This document shows positions 9,155 through 16,863 of a DNA stretch of 64,000 nucleotides, piece after piece. Made by a program: the position numbers and the translations under genes. The notes beneath the pieces are model-generated. The model was given only the letters and a program-made list of their open reading frames with translations. It did no database searches and was not told the DNA's origin. Numbering within the stretch: the stretch's first letter is position 1; the number at the start of each line of letters is the position of its first letter. Source of the stretch: Verrucomicrobiia bacterium (GTDB lineage: Bacteria > Verrucomicrobiota > Verrucomicrobiia > Opitutales > Opitutaceae); assembly GCA_011525695.1 (NCBI GenBank), contig WYBX01000086.1:124001-188000 (forward strand). The letters are read 5' to 3'.

Positions 9155-10081
9155 TTAGTAGGAGAGGATTCTGAGTTGGCCCGCGATGGCGGCCAGTGCC
9201 AGCTCCGCCGGCGGGATTTGCAGCAGGGGGATCCCGGGCTGGAGTTCACGCAGCGCCAGGGCATACGGGCGCGCCAGCGGCTCTGGAGCTGCAAGCACGA
9301 TTTGCGGACACCCCGCCGCGGCCAGCGTCGCCACCTCGGCACCAATGAGGACGCCGCTCAGGAACGCCCGGGTGTGGGTCGGATCGAGCAGTCCGAGGAC
9401 GGTCCGCGCCCGCGCCTGGAAAAGGGCCGCCGTCAAGCCCATCGCCCGTCCGGCGTACAAGCCGGCCCGGAACCCGGCCGCATCGAATTCATCGCCATCC
9501 GGCGTATCCAGGCTGCTGTTGCGGCATAGCAGCCCGTACAGTTCGCCGGTCAGGTGCGTCGTGAAGTCGACGATCCGGGCATCGCGCAGCCGGACGTGTT
9601 TGGAGTGGGTGCCGGGCATCACCACGAGGCAGTCCGCCGCCAGTGCGCGCCGCGCCGGATCATCGAAGAGCCCGATCAATTCGGTTTCCTCGCCCCGCAT
9701 GACATCGCTCTCCGCCCGCAAGCCGGAGATCAGCCGGACGGGATGGCCGGCGTGAGAGAAGTCGGCCCAGCGCAGGGTGCTGCCGTCCATCGGCGCCGGC
9801 AGCCGGGCGTACGGCAACGACTGCCAGCCAAGGGTGGATGAGGCCATGCCCGAGATCACCACCCGGGTGCCGGAGGCCTGGTCCAGCCCGAGTTCGCGGA
9901 TCCCCTCCTCGAGCACCCGGCCCAGTGCCCGTCGGCGCGCCATTGGATCCCGCTGCGCCGCGGCCACCGTCTGGATGCCCTGGTCCGAGGTATATTCCCT
10001 GACGACGCGGCGGGTTGGGCGCTCGACCAGGCGCAGCCGGAACCGGGAAGTGCCCCAATCACAGGAAAGGATCGGTTTCAT
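9155..10081 (-). CDS. dgoK: 2-dehydro-3-deoxygalactonokinase
   Basis: Phosphorylates 2-dehydro-3-deoxy-D-galactonate to the 6-phosphate, the second step of De Ley-Doudoroff galactonate breakdown, in the cytoplasm. The 308-residue product opens with the ATPase-fold phosphate loop LSCDWGTSRFRLRLV; ISGMASSTLGW, VMPGTHSKHV and FLSGVLIGAEV are DgoK-type landmarks. The ATG at 10079-10081 (MKPILSCDWG) was chosen; the open frame continues for more than 2 kb upstream only because it is antisense to two real genes. It is divergent from an enolase-superfamily dehydratase and a transporter, 84 bases away, supporting a sugar-acid role. The aldolase (dgoA) is not in the window. Confidence 0.9.
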   Translation of the reverse strand: MKPILSCDWGTSRFRLRLVERPTRRVVREYTSDQGIQTVAAAQRDPMARRRALGRVLEEGIRELGLDQASGTRVVISGMASSTLGWQSLPYARLPAPMDGSTLRWADFSHAGHPVRLISGLRAESDVMRGEETELIGLFDDPARRALAADCLVVMPGTHSKHVRLRDARIVDFTTHLTGELYGLLCRNSSLDTPDGDEFDAAGFRAGLYAGRAMGLTAALFQARARTVLGLLDPTHTRAFLSGVLIGAEVATLAAAGCPQIVLAAPEPLARPYALALRELQPGIPLLQIPPAELALAAIAGQLRILSY

Positions 10082-10165
10082 GAGGATGGTTTTGTCGTCG
10101 CCTGCGGCCAGGGGGGCAGCTAGTGGGAAGTGCGTCCGGTCACTTTCCTCAACCAGTCCCGCCCC

Positions 10166-11449
10166 ATGATGACAAGCCGCCGCGCCTTCCTGTCGACCGC
10201 CGCCGCCGGTCTCGCCTCCGCCACCTCCAGCCTGTGCCCCGGGGCGGAAAGAAAAGGTCGGGACGATTCCGGGGTCGCGGCGCGCCAGGCCGCGATCGAC
10301 GCGGCATTCGCCCGGCCGGTGCTCAAGCGGGAGCTTTTCCGCAGCCCGGTGATCCTCGAGCGCGTGGAACTCCTCCGGCTGGACGATCGCTACCTCTGCC
10401 GGGTGCGCTCCACGGACGGGGCCATCGGGATTTCCGTTGCGCATAGCGGGATGAGCCAGTTGTATCCGATTTTCCTTCACAACCTCCAGCCCTTCTTCGT
10501 CGGCAAGGACGCCCGCGAACTGGATCGGATCCTGGAGAAGGTCTTCATCTACCGGTTCAATTTCCGCTACAACGGGATTTCCCTCGGCCTGCCGCTCGCC
10601 ACGATCGAGTTCGCGATTCTCGACCTGCTGGGCCGGATGGCCGGGCTCCCGCTGGGGCGGCTGATCGGCGAGATTCATAATCCCGAGGTGCCCGTCTACG
10701 TCGCCACCGAGTTCCGGGAGCGGCCGCTGGAAGAGCATTTCGAGCGGATCAAGGCGGCGGTGGCCGAGTACGATGCGCAGGCGCTCAAGATCAAGGTGGG
10801 CTATCTCATGTACATGACCACGGACATGTACAATCCCGGGCCCGTCGGGAAAACCGAACGGTTGATTCCGCTCGTGCGCGAGACCTTTGGCGACCGGATG
10901 ACGCTCTACGCCGATGCGAACAGTTATTACAGCGTGCCGGAGGCCATCCGCGTGGGAAAGCTGCTCCAGGAAAACAAATTCGCCTACTTCGAGGAGCCGG
11001 TGATGTACGACGACTTCGAGGCCATCAAGGCGGTCGCCGATGCCCTCGAACTGCCGATCGCGAACGGGGAACAGGATCAGAGCTTCGTGAACTTCCGCTG
11101 GCTCCTCGCCAACGAGGGTCTCGAGGTGGTGCAGCCCGACAACTATTACTTCGGCGGGCTGATCCGATCGGTGAAGGTGGCGCGGATGGCCGCCGCCTGT
11201 GGCAAGACGATCATCCCGCACATGTCGGGCGGCGGCCTCGGCTTTCTGTACAATATTCATCTGGTCTCGGCTTTGCCCAATGCGGGCGGGCACCACGAAT
11301 TCAAGGGGCTCCGCACGCACGTACCTTTCGAATGCAGCACCTCGCCGCTGAAGGTGGTGAATGGCAGCATAAAGGTGCCCACCGGCCCCGGACTCGGCGT
11401 GGAAATCGATCCGGACTTCGTCCGAAGGCACGAGGTCGTCACCGCATGA
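10166..11449 (+). CDS. Mandelate racemase/muconate lactonizing family protein with Tat signal (sugar-acid dehydratase-like)
   Basis: Enolase-superfamily enzyme of 427 residues. The MR-subgroup catalytic set is present in order: KIK in LKIKVGY (Lys base), YADANSYY (metal Asp), EEPVMYDD (metal Glu), ANGEQDQS (metal Glu) and [11 protein letters not shown] (His base). Family members dehydrate acid sugars such as galactonate or fuconate. The N-terminus [18 protein letters not shown] is a twin-arginine signal, which is unusual because most relatives are cytoplasmic. The ATG at 10166 was chosen because it begins that signal. It ends 6 bases before an OPA-type transporter and is divergent from dgoK, so a galactonate-type dehydratase is a reasonable inference; the exact substrate is unknown. 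Confidence 0.8.
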   Translation: MMTSRRAFLSTAAAGLASATSSLCPGAERKGRDDSGVAARQAAIDAAFARPVLKRELFRSPVILERVELLRLDDRYLCRVRSTDGAIGISVAHSGMSQLYPIFLHNLQPFFVGKDARELDRILEKVFIYRFNFRYNGISLGLPLATIEFAILDLLGRMAGLPLGRLIGEIHNPEVPVYVATEFRERPLEEHFERIKAAVAEYDAQALKIKVGYLMYMTTDMYNPGPVGKTERLIPLVRETFGDRMTLYADANSYYSVPEAIRVGKLLQENKFAYFEEPVMYDDFEAIKAVADALELPIANGEQDQSFVNFRWLLANEGLEVVQPDNYYFGGLIRSVKVARMAAACGKTIIPHMSGGGLGFLYNIHLVSALPNAGGHHEFKGLRTHVPFECSTSPLKVVNGSIKVPTGPGLGVEIDPDFVRRHEVVTA

Positions 11450-11455
11450 CACTGT

Positions 11456-12811
11456 ATGCACACCGAACAGTCCGCGTCTCCCCGCGATCCTGAGCGGGTC
11501 GACACTGCGGCGGAGTTTCGCCGCACGCATCCCGAGACCTTCGCCCGCTATCTCGCCCGGCGCAGGGTCGTCTTCGCCGTCGCCTACGTCGGCTATGTCT
11601 GCGCCTACCTTGTCCGCAATAATTTCAAGCTGACCAGCGAGGAGATGCGCCTGGCCAACGGCTGGTCGCTGACCCAGGTGGGGCTGATCCTCACGGCCTT
11701 CACGATCACGTACGGCTTCGGAAAATTTTTCATGGGCATGGTGGTCGACCGGACCAGCCTGCGGAAGACCTTCTCCCTGGCCCTGGGCGTCAGTGCGGCG
11801 ATTTGCATCGGGATTGGCTTCATCCAGAGCCTGCCGCTGCTCTTCGCCGCAATGCTGATGCTGGGCATGGTGCAGGGGGCGCTGGCACCGGCATCGATGA
11901 CCATGATCGCGAACTGGTATCCCAACCAGACCCGCGGTTCGGGGATCGCCATCTGGAACACCTCCCAAAACCTCGGGGGCGCCGGCCTCCCGCTGATTAT
12001 CGCCGGCCTGCTGGGCTGGTCCGGGCCCGGCAATCTCGCCATCGCCTTCTGGGTGCCGGGCCTCGTGGTGCTGGCAATTAGCTTCCTGTTCTGGAGAATC
12101 GGCGGGGATCGCCCGGAGGTGGAAAACCTGGGAACGCTCAACGACCTCTACGGCGACGCCGGGACACCGCAGGTGCACCATGAGGCCGACGCCTCCTACT
12201 GGTCGATCGTGAAGACGGATGTCTTCACCAATCCGGTCGTCCTGACCGTCGCCGTCATCAACGCGCTGCTGTATTTCCTCCGGTTTGGCATCCTCAACTG
12301 GATGCCGGCCTTCCTGGGCACGGAAATGGGCTTCAGCCTCGCCCAGTACTCGATGGCGTTCAGCATCCTCGAGTGGATCGCGATCCCGGGCTCCTTCTTC
12401 TTCGCCTGGCTCTCGGTGAAGATGCCCAACCGGCAGTCCGTGGTCGGCTGCTGCGGGCTCGTGCTGCTGGGTGCGCTGATTGTGTTCTACATGGGCAACC
12501 GGAGCTACCCGCTGCTGCTCATCTGCACCGGGCTCATGGGCGCCCTGATTTACGGGCCACAGCTCATCGTGAACATCCTCACCCTGAATTTTGTGTCGCT
12601 GCGGACGGCCGGAGTCGCCGTCGGTTTCGTCGGGCTCTTTGGATACATTGTCGGCGAAATGGGCGCGAACCTCATCATGCCCGCGCTGGCCGAGCGGTTC
12701 AGCTGGGTGACTTCGCTCACCTTTCTCGCGGCGCTGGCCGTCGCGGCGGGCGGGTTGTATCTGACCCTCCGCAAGCGCGAGGCCAGCACGGTCCAGGTCG
12801 CACCCGGCTGA
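11456..12811 (+). CDS. MFS transporter, organophosphate:phosphate antiporter (OPA) type
   Basis: Twelve-helix major facilitator protein of 451 residues. The segment GYVCAYLVRNNFKLTSEE resembles the first transmembrane region of GlpT/UhpT-type OPA carriers, GMVVDRTSLRKTF is the MFS loop 2-3 signature, and WYPNQTRGSGIAIWNTSQN resembles the OPA helix-5 region. A hydrophilic loop at about residues 215-245 joins the two halves. It starts six bases after the dehydratase stop, so the two are co-transcribed. The OPA family exchanges organic phosphates, but divergent members carry sugar acids; beside dgoK a sugar-acid substrate is more likely. Inner-membrane location is certain; the substrate is inferred. 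Confidence 0.85.
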   Translation: MHTEQSASPRDPERVDTAAEFRRTHPETFARYLARRRVVFAVAYVGYVCAYLVRNNFKLTSEEMRLANGWSLTQVGLILTAFTITYGFGKFFMGMVVDRTSLRKTFSLALGVSAAICIGIGFIQSLPLLFAAMLMLGMVQGALAPASMTMIANWYPNQTRGSGIAIWNTSQNLGGAGLPLIIAGLLGWSGPGNLAIAFWVPGLVVLAISFLFWRIGGDRPEVENLGTLNDLYGDAGTPQVHHEADASYWSIVKTDVFTNPVVLTVAVINALLYFLRFGILNWMPAFLGTEMGFSLAQYSMAFSILEWIAIPGSFFFAWLSVKMPNRQSVVGCCGLVLLGALIVFYMGNRSYPLLLICTGLMGALIYGPQLIVNILTLNFVSLRTAGVAVGFVGLFGYIVGEMGANLIMPALAERFSWVTSLTFLAALAVAAGGLYLTLRKREASTVQVAPG

Positions 12812-13158
12812 GCCGGCACGCTATTCAGTTGCCTCGGCGCTGCTGCCAATTAGAACCTGGCGGGAGGTAATGTCCTGCGGAGGCACACCGCTTGGCTCGC
12901 GGGCATCGCCGGCACCAGGCCGGACACACGATCCTGTTGCCCCACGCCGGGGTTGGCAATTCCGCATCCCCGGGCCGGACGGAGGATCCCGACCCGTGAG
13001 CGTGATCGTTCCGCAACTTGGCGCCGCAGCTGCGGCGCGATTGATGCCGGCCGGATCCGAGGTCCCAAGCCCGCCGGGCCGGTGATCCGGCGGCGGTCAT
13101 CATTTTTGGTTCTAAATTCCTGAGCCGAAATCCCAAGAACCCTCAACCTGGGTCTGTC
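12812..13158. other. Intergenic region upstream of a TonB receptor gene
   Basis: No gene is seen. The stretch contains a GCCGCAGCTGCGGC palindrome near 13025 and, near 12840, a phrase CGCTGCTGCCAATT that resembles one near 1900 (CGCTGCTGCCACTT). The promoter of the receptor gene should be in the AT-richer last 60 bases. No riboswitch-like structure was recognised. Confidence 0.4.
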
Positions 13159-15567
13159 ATGCAAAAATTCCGACGACTGTTCATGCCGAGCCTCTGCGGG
13201 CTCTTCAGTGTCGCAACCTCCTTCGCAGCCTCGCTCACCGGCTTGGTGCAGGATTCAGGCGCCAATCGCCCGATGCCAAATGCGACTGTGACGATTCCTG
13301 CGGCTGGTCGCACCACGTCAACCGACCAATACGGTCGCTATTCCATTCCCAACCTCGCTCCCGGAACCTACCTCGTCTCGGTCCAGTTCCTGGGCTTTGA
13401 CGACCTGACCAGGGAGGTGATTGTCACTCCCGCACCCGAAACGCGGGCGGACTTCGAGATTGGCTACGGCAAGGTGGTCACGCTCGACAAGTTCGTGGTC
13501 GAGGGCATTCGCGAAGGCCAGGCCCGTGCCCTGCAGCAGAAACTGAATGCCGCGAATATCATGGATATTGTCTCGGCCGACGCCGTCGGCAAGTTCCCCG
13601 ACGGCAATGCCGCCGAGTCGCTCCGCCGGATGCCGGGCATCTCGGTGGAAATCGACCAGGATGAAGGCCGCTACGTTGTTCTCCGCGGCATCGATTCCGC
13701 CCTCAACAACGTCACGCTGAACAACCAGGTGCTCGGCACGCCGTCCGAGGCGGGAAACCGTGGCGTGGCCATGGATTCGGTGCCAGCCGAGCTTATCTCC
13801 CGGCTGGAAGTCACCAAGGCGGTGACACCGGATTTGGACGGGACGGCCATCGGCGGTTCCGTCAATATTGTCACCAAGAGCGCCTTCGATACGCCCGATG
13901 GCTTTTTTTACGGATCGGTGGCTGGCTTCTACGACAACTTCAGTGGGCGGACCTCCCCCAATGGGAACCTGACTTACGGTCGCGTCCTCGGCGAGGCCGG
14001 CAAGTGGGGCATCGTCGCTGCGGCCAGCTACTCGGAGAAGCGTTTTCAGTCACAGACGTCCGACAACCTGAGCTGGACCCAGGTCAACGGGTTCTGGGTG
14101 CCGCTTTCGCAGGAGTCCTTCAATTACGATATCATGCGCGAGCGACTTGGGGTCAACGTGGCCCTGCAGCATCGTCCGCGTCCCGACACCGAGCTTTCGC
14201 TGCGGTTGAATCACAACCAGTTCACGGACGAGGAGGGCCGCCAGAAGAGCGGCTATGAGTTCCGGCTTGGAACCCTGACCAACCAGACGGCCACCAGCGG
14301 CACCAACAGCCAGGGGCGATCGACCCGCGAGTTCCGCTCGTATCATCAGACGGGCAGCATCGATGCCCTGTCGCTTTCGGGCACGCACAAGCTGGCGGCG
14401 AATTATCATCTGAGCTGGCAGCTTGGCGGGAGCCGTGGCGAGCGTGATGTCCCGAAGCGCGACGACTGGGAATATCGGTCGTCTTCCGGGGCCTTCCCGA
14501 ACACCTACGATCTCTCCGGCGAGAGCGCCGTGATCACGCCTTCGGCCAACTTCTATGATCCGGCTGCCTACCCCTTCCGGCGGGTGCGGTTCCGCAGCGA
14601 TCTCGAGCGGGAGGATGTGTTATCCGCCCAGGTCGATCTTAAGCGCGATGCCGAGTTCGGCGCCCGGCCGGGTTATTGGAAGGTCGGCGCAAAGTACGTC
14701 AGCCGCGACAAGCAGGACGATCGCGAAAACGACAACTACACCCTGCTGGGGACCGCCTGGACCCTGGCCGAGCCGGGACTGGCCGGAACCGCAGGTGACT
14801 CAATGATCAACCGGGAGCCGGATGATTACTTCCGGGGGCTTTATCGCTACGGTCCGACCCTGCATCTCGAGAACAACGAGGCGTTCTTCCTGGCCAATCC
14901 CACCCGGTTCCAGCGGGACGCGAACGGCTCACGCGACAACTCGCTGTCCGGTGACTACGAGGGATCCGAGGAAGTGATGGCCGCATATGCGATGGCGAGC
15001 ATCAACCTCACCCCGAAGGCCATGTTGCTGGGCGGAGTCCGGGTCGAGCAAACCGATGCGGAATACACCGCGAACGAGCGGCGCAATGGCGTCTGGGGTA
15101 TCGGGGCCGCGAAAGGTTCGGTTGATTATACCAGCGTGCTCCCCGGGCTGCACCTCGTCTGGCGCCCGAGCGACAAGGCCGTCGCCCGCTTCGCCTGGAC
15201 CAATACGCTGGGCCGCCCGAGCTACTCGGATCTGGCCCCGCGGCGGCAGGTGGATGACGTCGAGACCGCGGTCGGCAGCGGCGTATACACGGGAAGCATC
15301 AGCGACGGAAACCCGGAGCTGGAACCGTACGAGTCGATGAACTTCGACGTGTCGTTGGAATATTACCTGCCCAGGGCCGGCATCGTTTCCATCGGTGCCT
15401 TTCACAAGGACATCGACAATCCGGTCTATGGCAACCGAACGACACTCACGAACGTCACCGTCGAGGGCCGGAATTATCAGACGCTCACCATGTCGCGCCC
15501 GGAGAATGCGAAGAGCGGCCGGGTCACGGGGGTGGAGCTGAACTCCAGTCGGTGTCGGTGGCAATGA
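13159..15567 (+). pseudogene. TonB-dependent receptor, 3'-truncated
   Basis: Outer-membrane TonB-dependent receptor of the oligosaccharide-uptake kind. It has a signal peptide (residues 1-24, ending SFAAS), a carboxypeptidase-regulatory-like domain (about 25-105: LTGLVQDSGANRPMPNATV), a plug (about 110-240: VGKFPDGNAAESLRRMPGIS through GGSVNIVTKSAFD) and most of a beta-barrel. It stops at 802 residues immediately after RVTGVELN, a segment that in relatives is followed by the last barrel strands and a terminal aromatic residue. The final residues SSRCRWQ are read from what looks like the antisense of another gene. The last six or so barrel strands are therefore missing and the product is probably non-functional. 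The 5' half is intact. Confidence 0.75.
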
Positions 15568-15832
15568 TCGCGGTGAGCGCCCGGCGTCCGAGGTGATAGG
15601 TGGCTCCCGGCCTGGACTTGACCGGCAGCCCATGGGCATTGGCGAAGGCGTGGGCTTCGACGATGGCAGGCAGGTCATCGGCCAGGCCGTCGCCGATCGC
15701 ACCGAACGTCTCGTAACTGACCGGGCGATCGGTGGAGGCCGGGCGCCTGTTTTCCGGCGACGCGAAAACGGAAGCCGCGACCGTCGCAAAGCCGAGGAGG
15801 AGCAGCATGGGAAACGCCATGCGGTGGAGCAT
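15541..15832 (-). pseudogene. N-terminal fragment of an exported beta-helix (pectate lyase / GH28-like) protein
   Basis: An ATG at 15830-15832, preceded by GGAAGGTG at ribosome-binding distance, starts a Sec signal peptide (MAFPMLLLLGFATVAASVF) and then the entry of a right-handed beta-helix protein: FGAIGDGLADDLPAIVEAHA is the N-terminal motif of pectate-lyase/GH28-related enzymes, followed by LPVKSRPGATYHLG and IIATDTDW. After about 95 residues the frame enters the antisense of the truncated TonB receptor and stops at 15524. Translation signals and signal peptide look intact while the catalytic helix is entirely missing, so this is a deletion remnant joined 3' end to 3' end with the receptor. 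The breakpoint lies near 15540-15550. Confidence 0.7.
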
Positions 15833-15887
15833 GGTTCACCTTCCCAGTCCGCACCAGTGCCGAGATCGTCTGCCCCCCGGAGGTTTT

Positions 15888-15974
15888 GGAAAAGAAATCA
15901 AGGGGCCAATCCGAAAACCAATCAGGGGCGGGCGGTTTGATTGGTTTTCGGATGGTTCTAAAGATTCCTTTTCC
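15888..15974. repeat. 85-bp palindromic repeat, copy A (flanks toxin-antitoxin pair)
   Basis: An 87-base element with inverted symmetry along its length. The inner arms CCGAAAACCAATCA (15911-15924) and TGATTGGTTTTCGG (15938-15951) pair perfectly, and the outer arms GGAAAAGAAATC and GATTCCTTTTCC pair with one mismatch. A second copy in the same orientation is at 16761-16844. It resembles a MITE or BIME-like hairpin rather than a terminator. Confidence 0.8.
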
Positions 15975-16008
15975 TCCAGGCCCGGAGGTTGCCACGAAAC
16001 GCCAGACA

Positions 16009-16440
16009 TCATTCCAGCAGCGGGTTCTCCCAATTGACATCGTTGAATCTGGCGAAATCCGTGTCGGCTGTGTGCACCTTCGCACCGTACTCCATCGCCA
16101 GTGCCGCGATTTGGGCATCGGTCACGAGGTTGCCGGCCGTGCCAGCCGTGATCAGCAACCGGCATACTGTCTCCACGTGGCTTGGTCCTGCGACCAGCAG
16201 GCGCACATTGGGCCGGGCAAGCCATGAGGCGATGCGCTGGCTCGCTTCAACAACAGTGAGCGGTCGCTCAAAGATCCTGGGGTGTGTGGCCAGGCGGAGA
16301 AAAGCGAAGGTCACGACCGGGCAGAGGCCCACGGGTTCGTTCGCGGAGAGCAAGCCGGCCCACCATTTTGCGGCGGCGCGATGAAAGGGACTCTCGGCGT
16401 CGTAGGCGTAAAGCAGCAGGTTGGCGTCCGGTACGATCAT
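16009..16440 (-). CDS. vapC: PIN-domain ribonuclease toxin (VapC family)
   Basis: Predicted site-specific ribonuclease toxin, 143 residues. The PIN core is recognisable: VPDANLLLYAYD gives the first catalytic Asp (residue 5), LVTDAQIAALAMEYGA and VHTADTDFARF give the later acidic residues. The second acidic position of many VapC proteins is absent, since the motif reads FAFLRLATHP, as in one VapC subgroup. Its ATG overlaps the stop of the upstream antitoxin gene (ATGA), typical of toxin-antitoxin pairs with stoichiometric coupling. The pair is bounded by two palindromic repeats, suggesting horizontal acquisition or retention as an addiction cassette. RNA target unknown. Confidence 0.88.
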   Translation of the reverse strand: MIVPDANLLLYAYDAESPFHRAAAKWWAGLLSANEPVGLCPVVTFAFLRLATHPRIFERPLTVVEASQRIASWLARPNVRLLVAGPSHVETVCRLLITAGTAGNLVTDAQIAALAMEYGAKVHTADTDFARFNDVNWENPLLE

Positions 16441-16718
16441 TTTCCAAGCGTCTTGCGGAGTTGGCCGGTGGTGGCAACGAATGCCTCGGCGTCAAGGTCA
16501 CCGGCGAGATCGTGAAGCTTGATCGGGTCGAGACCAGCCCTCAGACCCATGGGGCGGGCCTCCACGACAAATGGCGCGATTGTTCCTGCTGGAACCAGAT
16601 GAGCCAGTCCCCGGCGCAGCCCGTCGTTCAGCGCTTCCTTGAAACTCATCCCGGAGCCACTGGTGGCATGGCGCAGCAGTTCCTCGACATCAGGATCAAT
16701 CGTTACTGTTGTTCGCAT
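16437..16718 (-). CDS. VapB-like antitoxin (ribbon-helix-helix type)
   Basis: A 93-residue partner of the PIN toxin, transcribed first. The N-terminus MRTTVTIDPDVEELLRHA is the beta-strand/helix start of a ribbon-helix-helix DNA-binding domain, followed by GMSFKEALNDGLRRGL. The C-terminal half (DPIKLHDLAGDLDAEAF) is the likely toxin-wrapping segment. The ATG at 16716-16718 was chosen; an extension to 16793 adds residues with no family resemblance and runs into the repeat. By analogy with such modules it should repress its own promoter, located between 16719 and the repeat copy B at 16761-16844. Confidence 0.82.
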   Translation of the reverse strand: MRTTVTIDPDVEELLRHATSGSGMSFKEALNDGLRRGLAHLVPAGTIAPFVVEARPMGLRAGLDPIKLHDLAGDLDAEAFVATTGQLRKTLGK

Positions 16719-16760
16719 GGAAGCATCATGATGCTTAATATTGGAGGCGTCAAGATGCCG

Positions 16761-16844
16761 AAAAGAAATCAGGGGGGCCAATCCGCGAACCAATCAGATC
16801 AGATGGGTTGATTGGTTTTAAGATGGTTTGAAGATTACTTTTCC
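16761..16844. repeat. 85-bp palindromic repeat, copy B
   Basis: Same orientation and same outer sequence (AAAAGAAATC then GGGGGGCCAATCC) as copy A at 15888-15974. The inner arms AACCAATCA (16788-16796) and TGATTGGTT (16809-16817) pair perfectly. It sits upstream of the antitoxin promoter and just past the stop codon of the large FAD/Fe-S dehydrogenase gene. Confidence 0.8.
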
Positions 16845-16863
16845 CCGCCCTCCGCCTCGCCTG

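Noticed and set aside
10082..12181. Minus-strand open frame extending dgoK by more than 2 kb
   Set aside because: It is antisense to the dehydratase and transporter genes, has no family similarity, and DgoK homology starts at MKPILSCDWG.
14929..15789. 286-codon minus-strand frame across the receptor/beta-helix junction
   Set aside because: It mixes antisense of the receptor with a shifted frame of the beta-helix fragment; no coherent protein.
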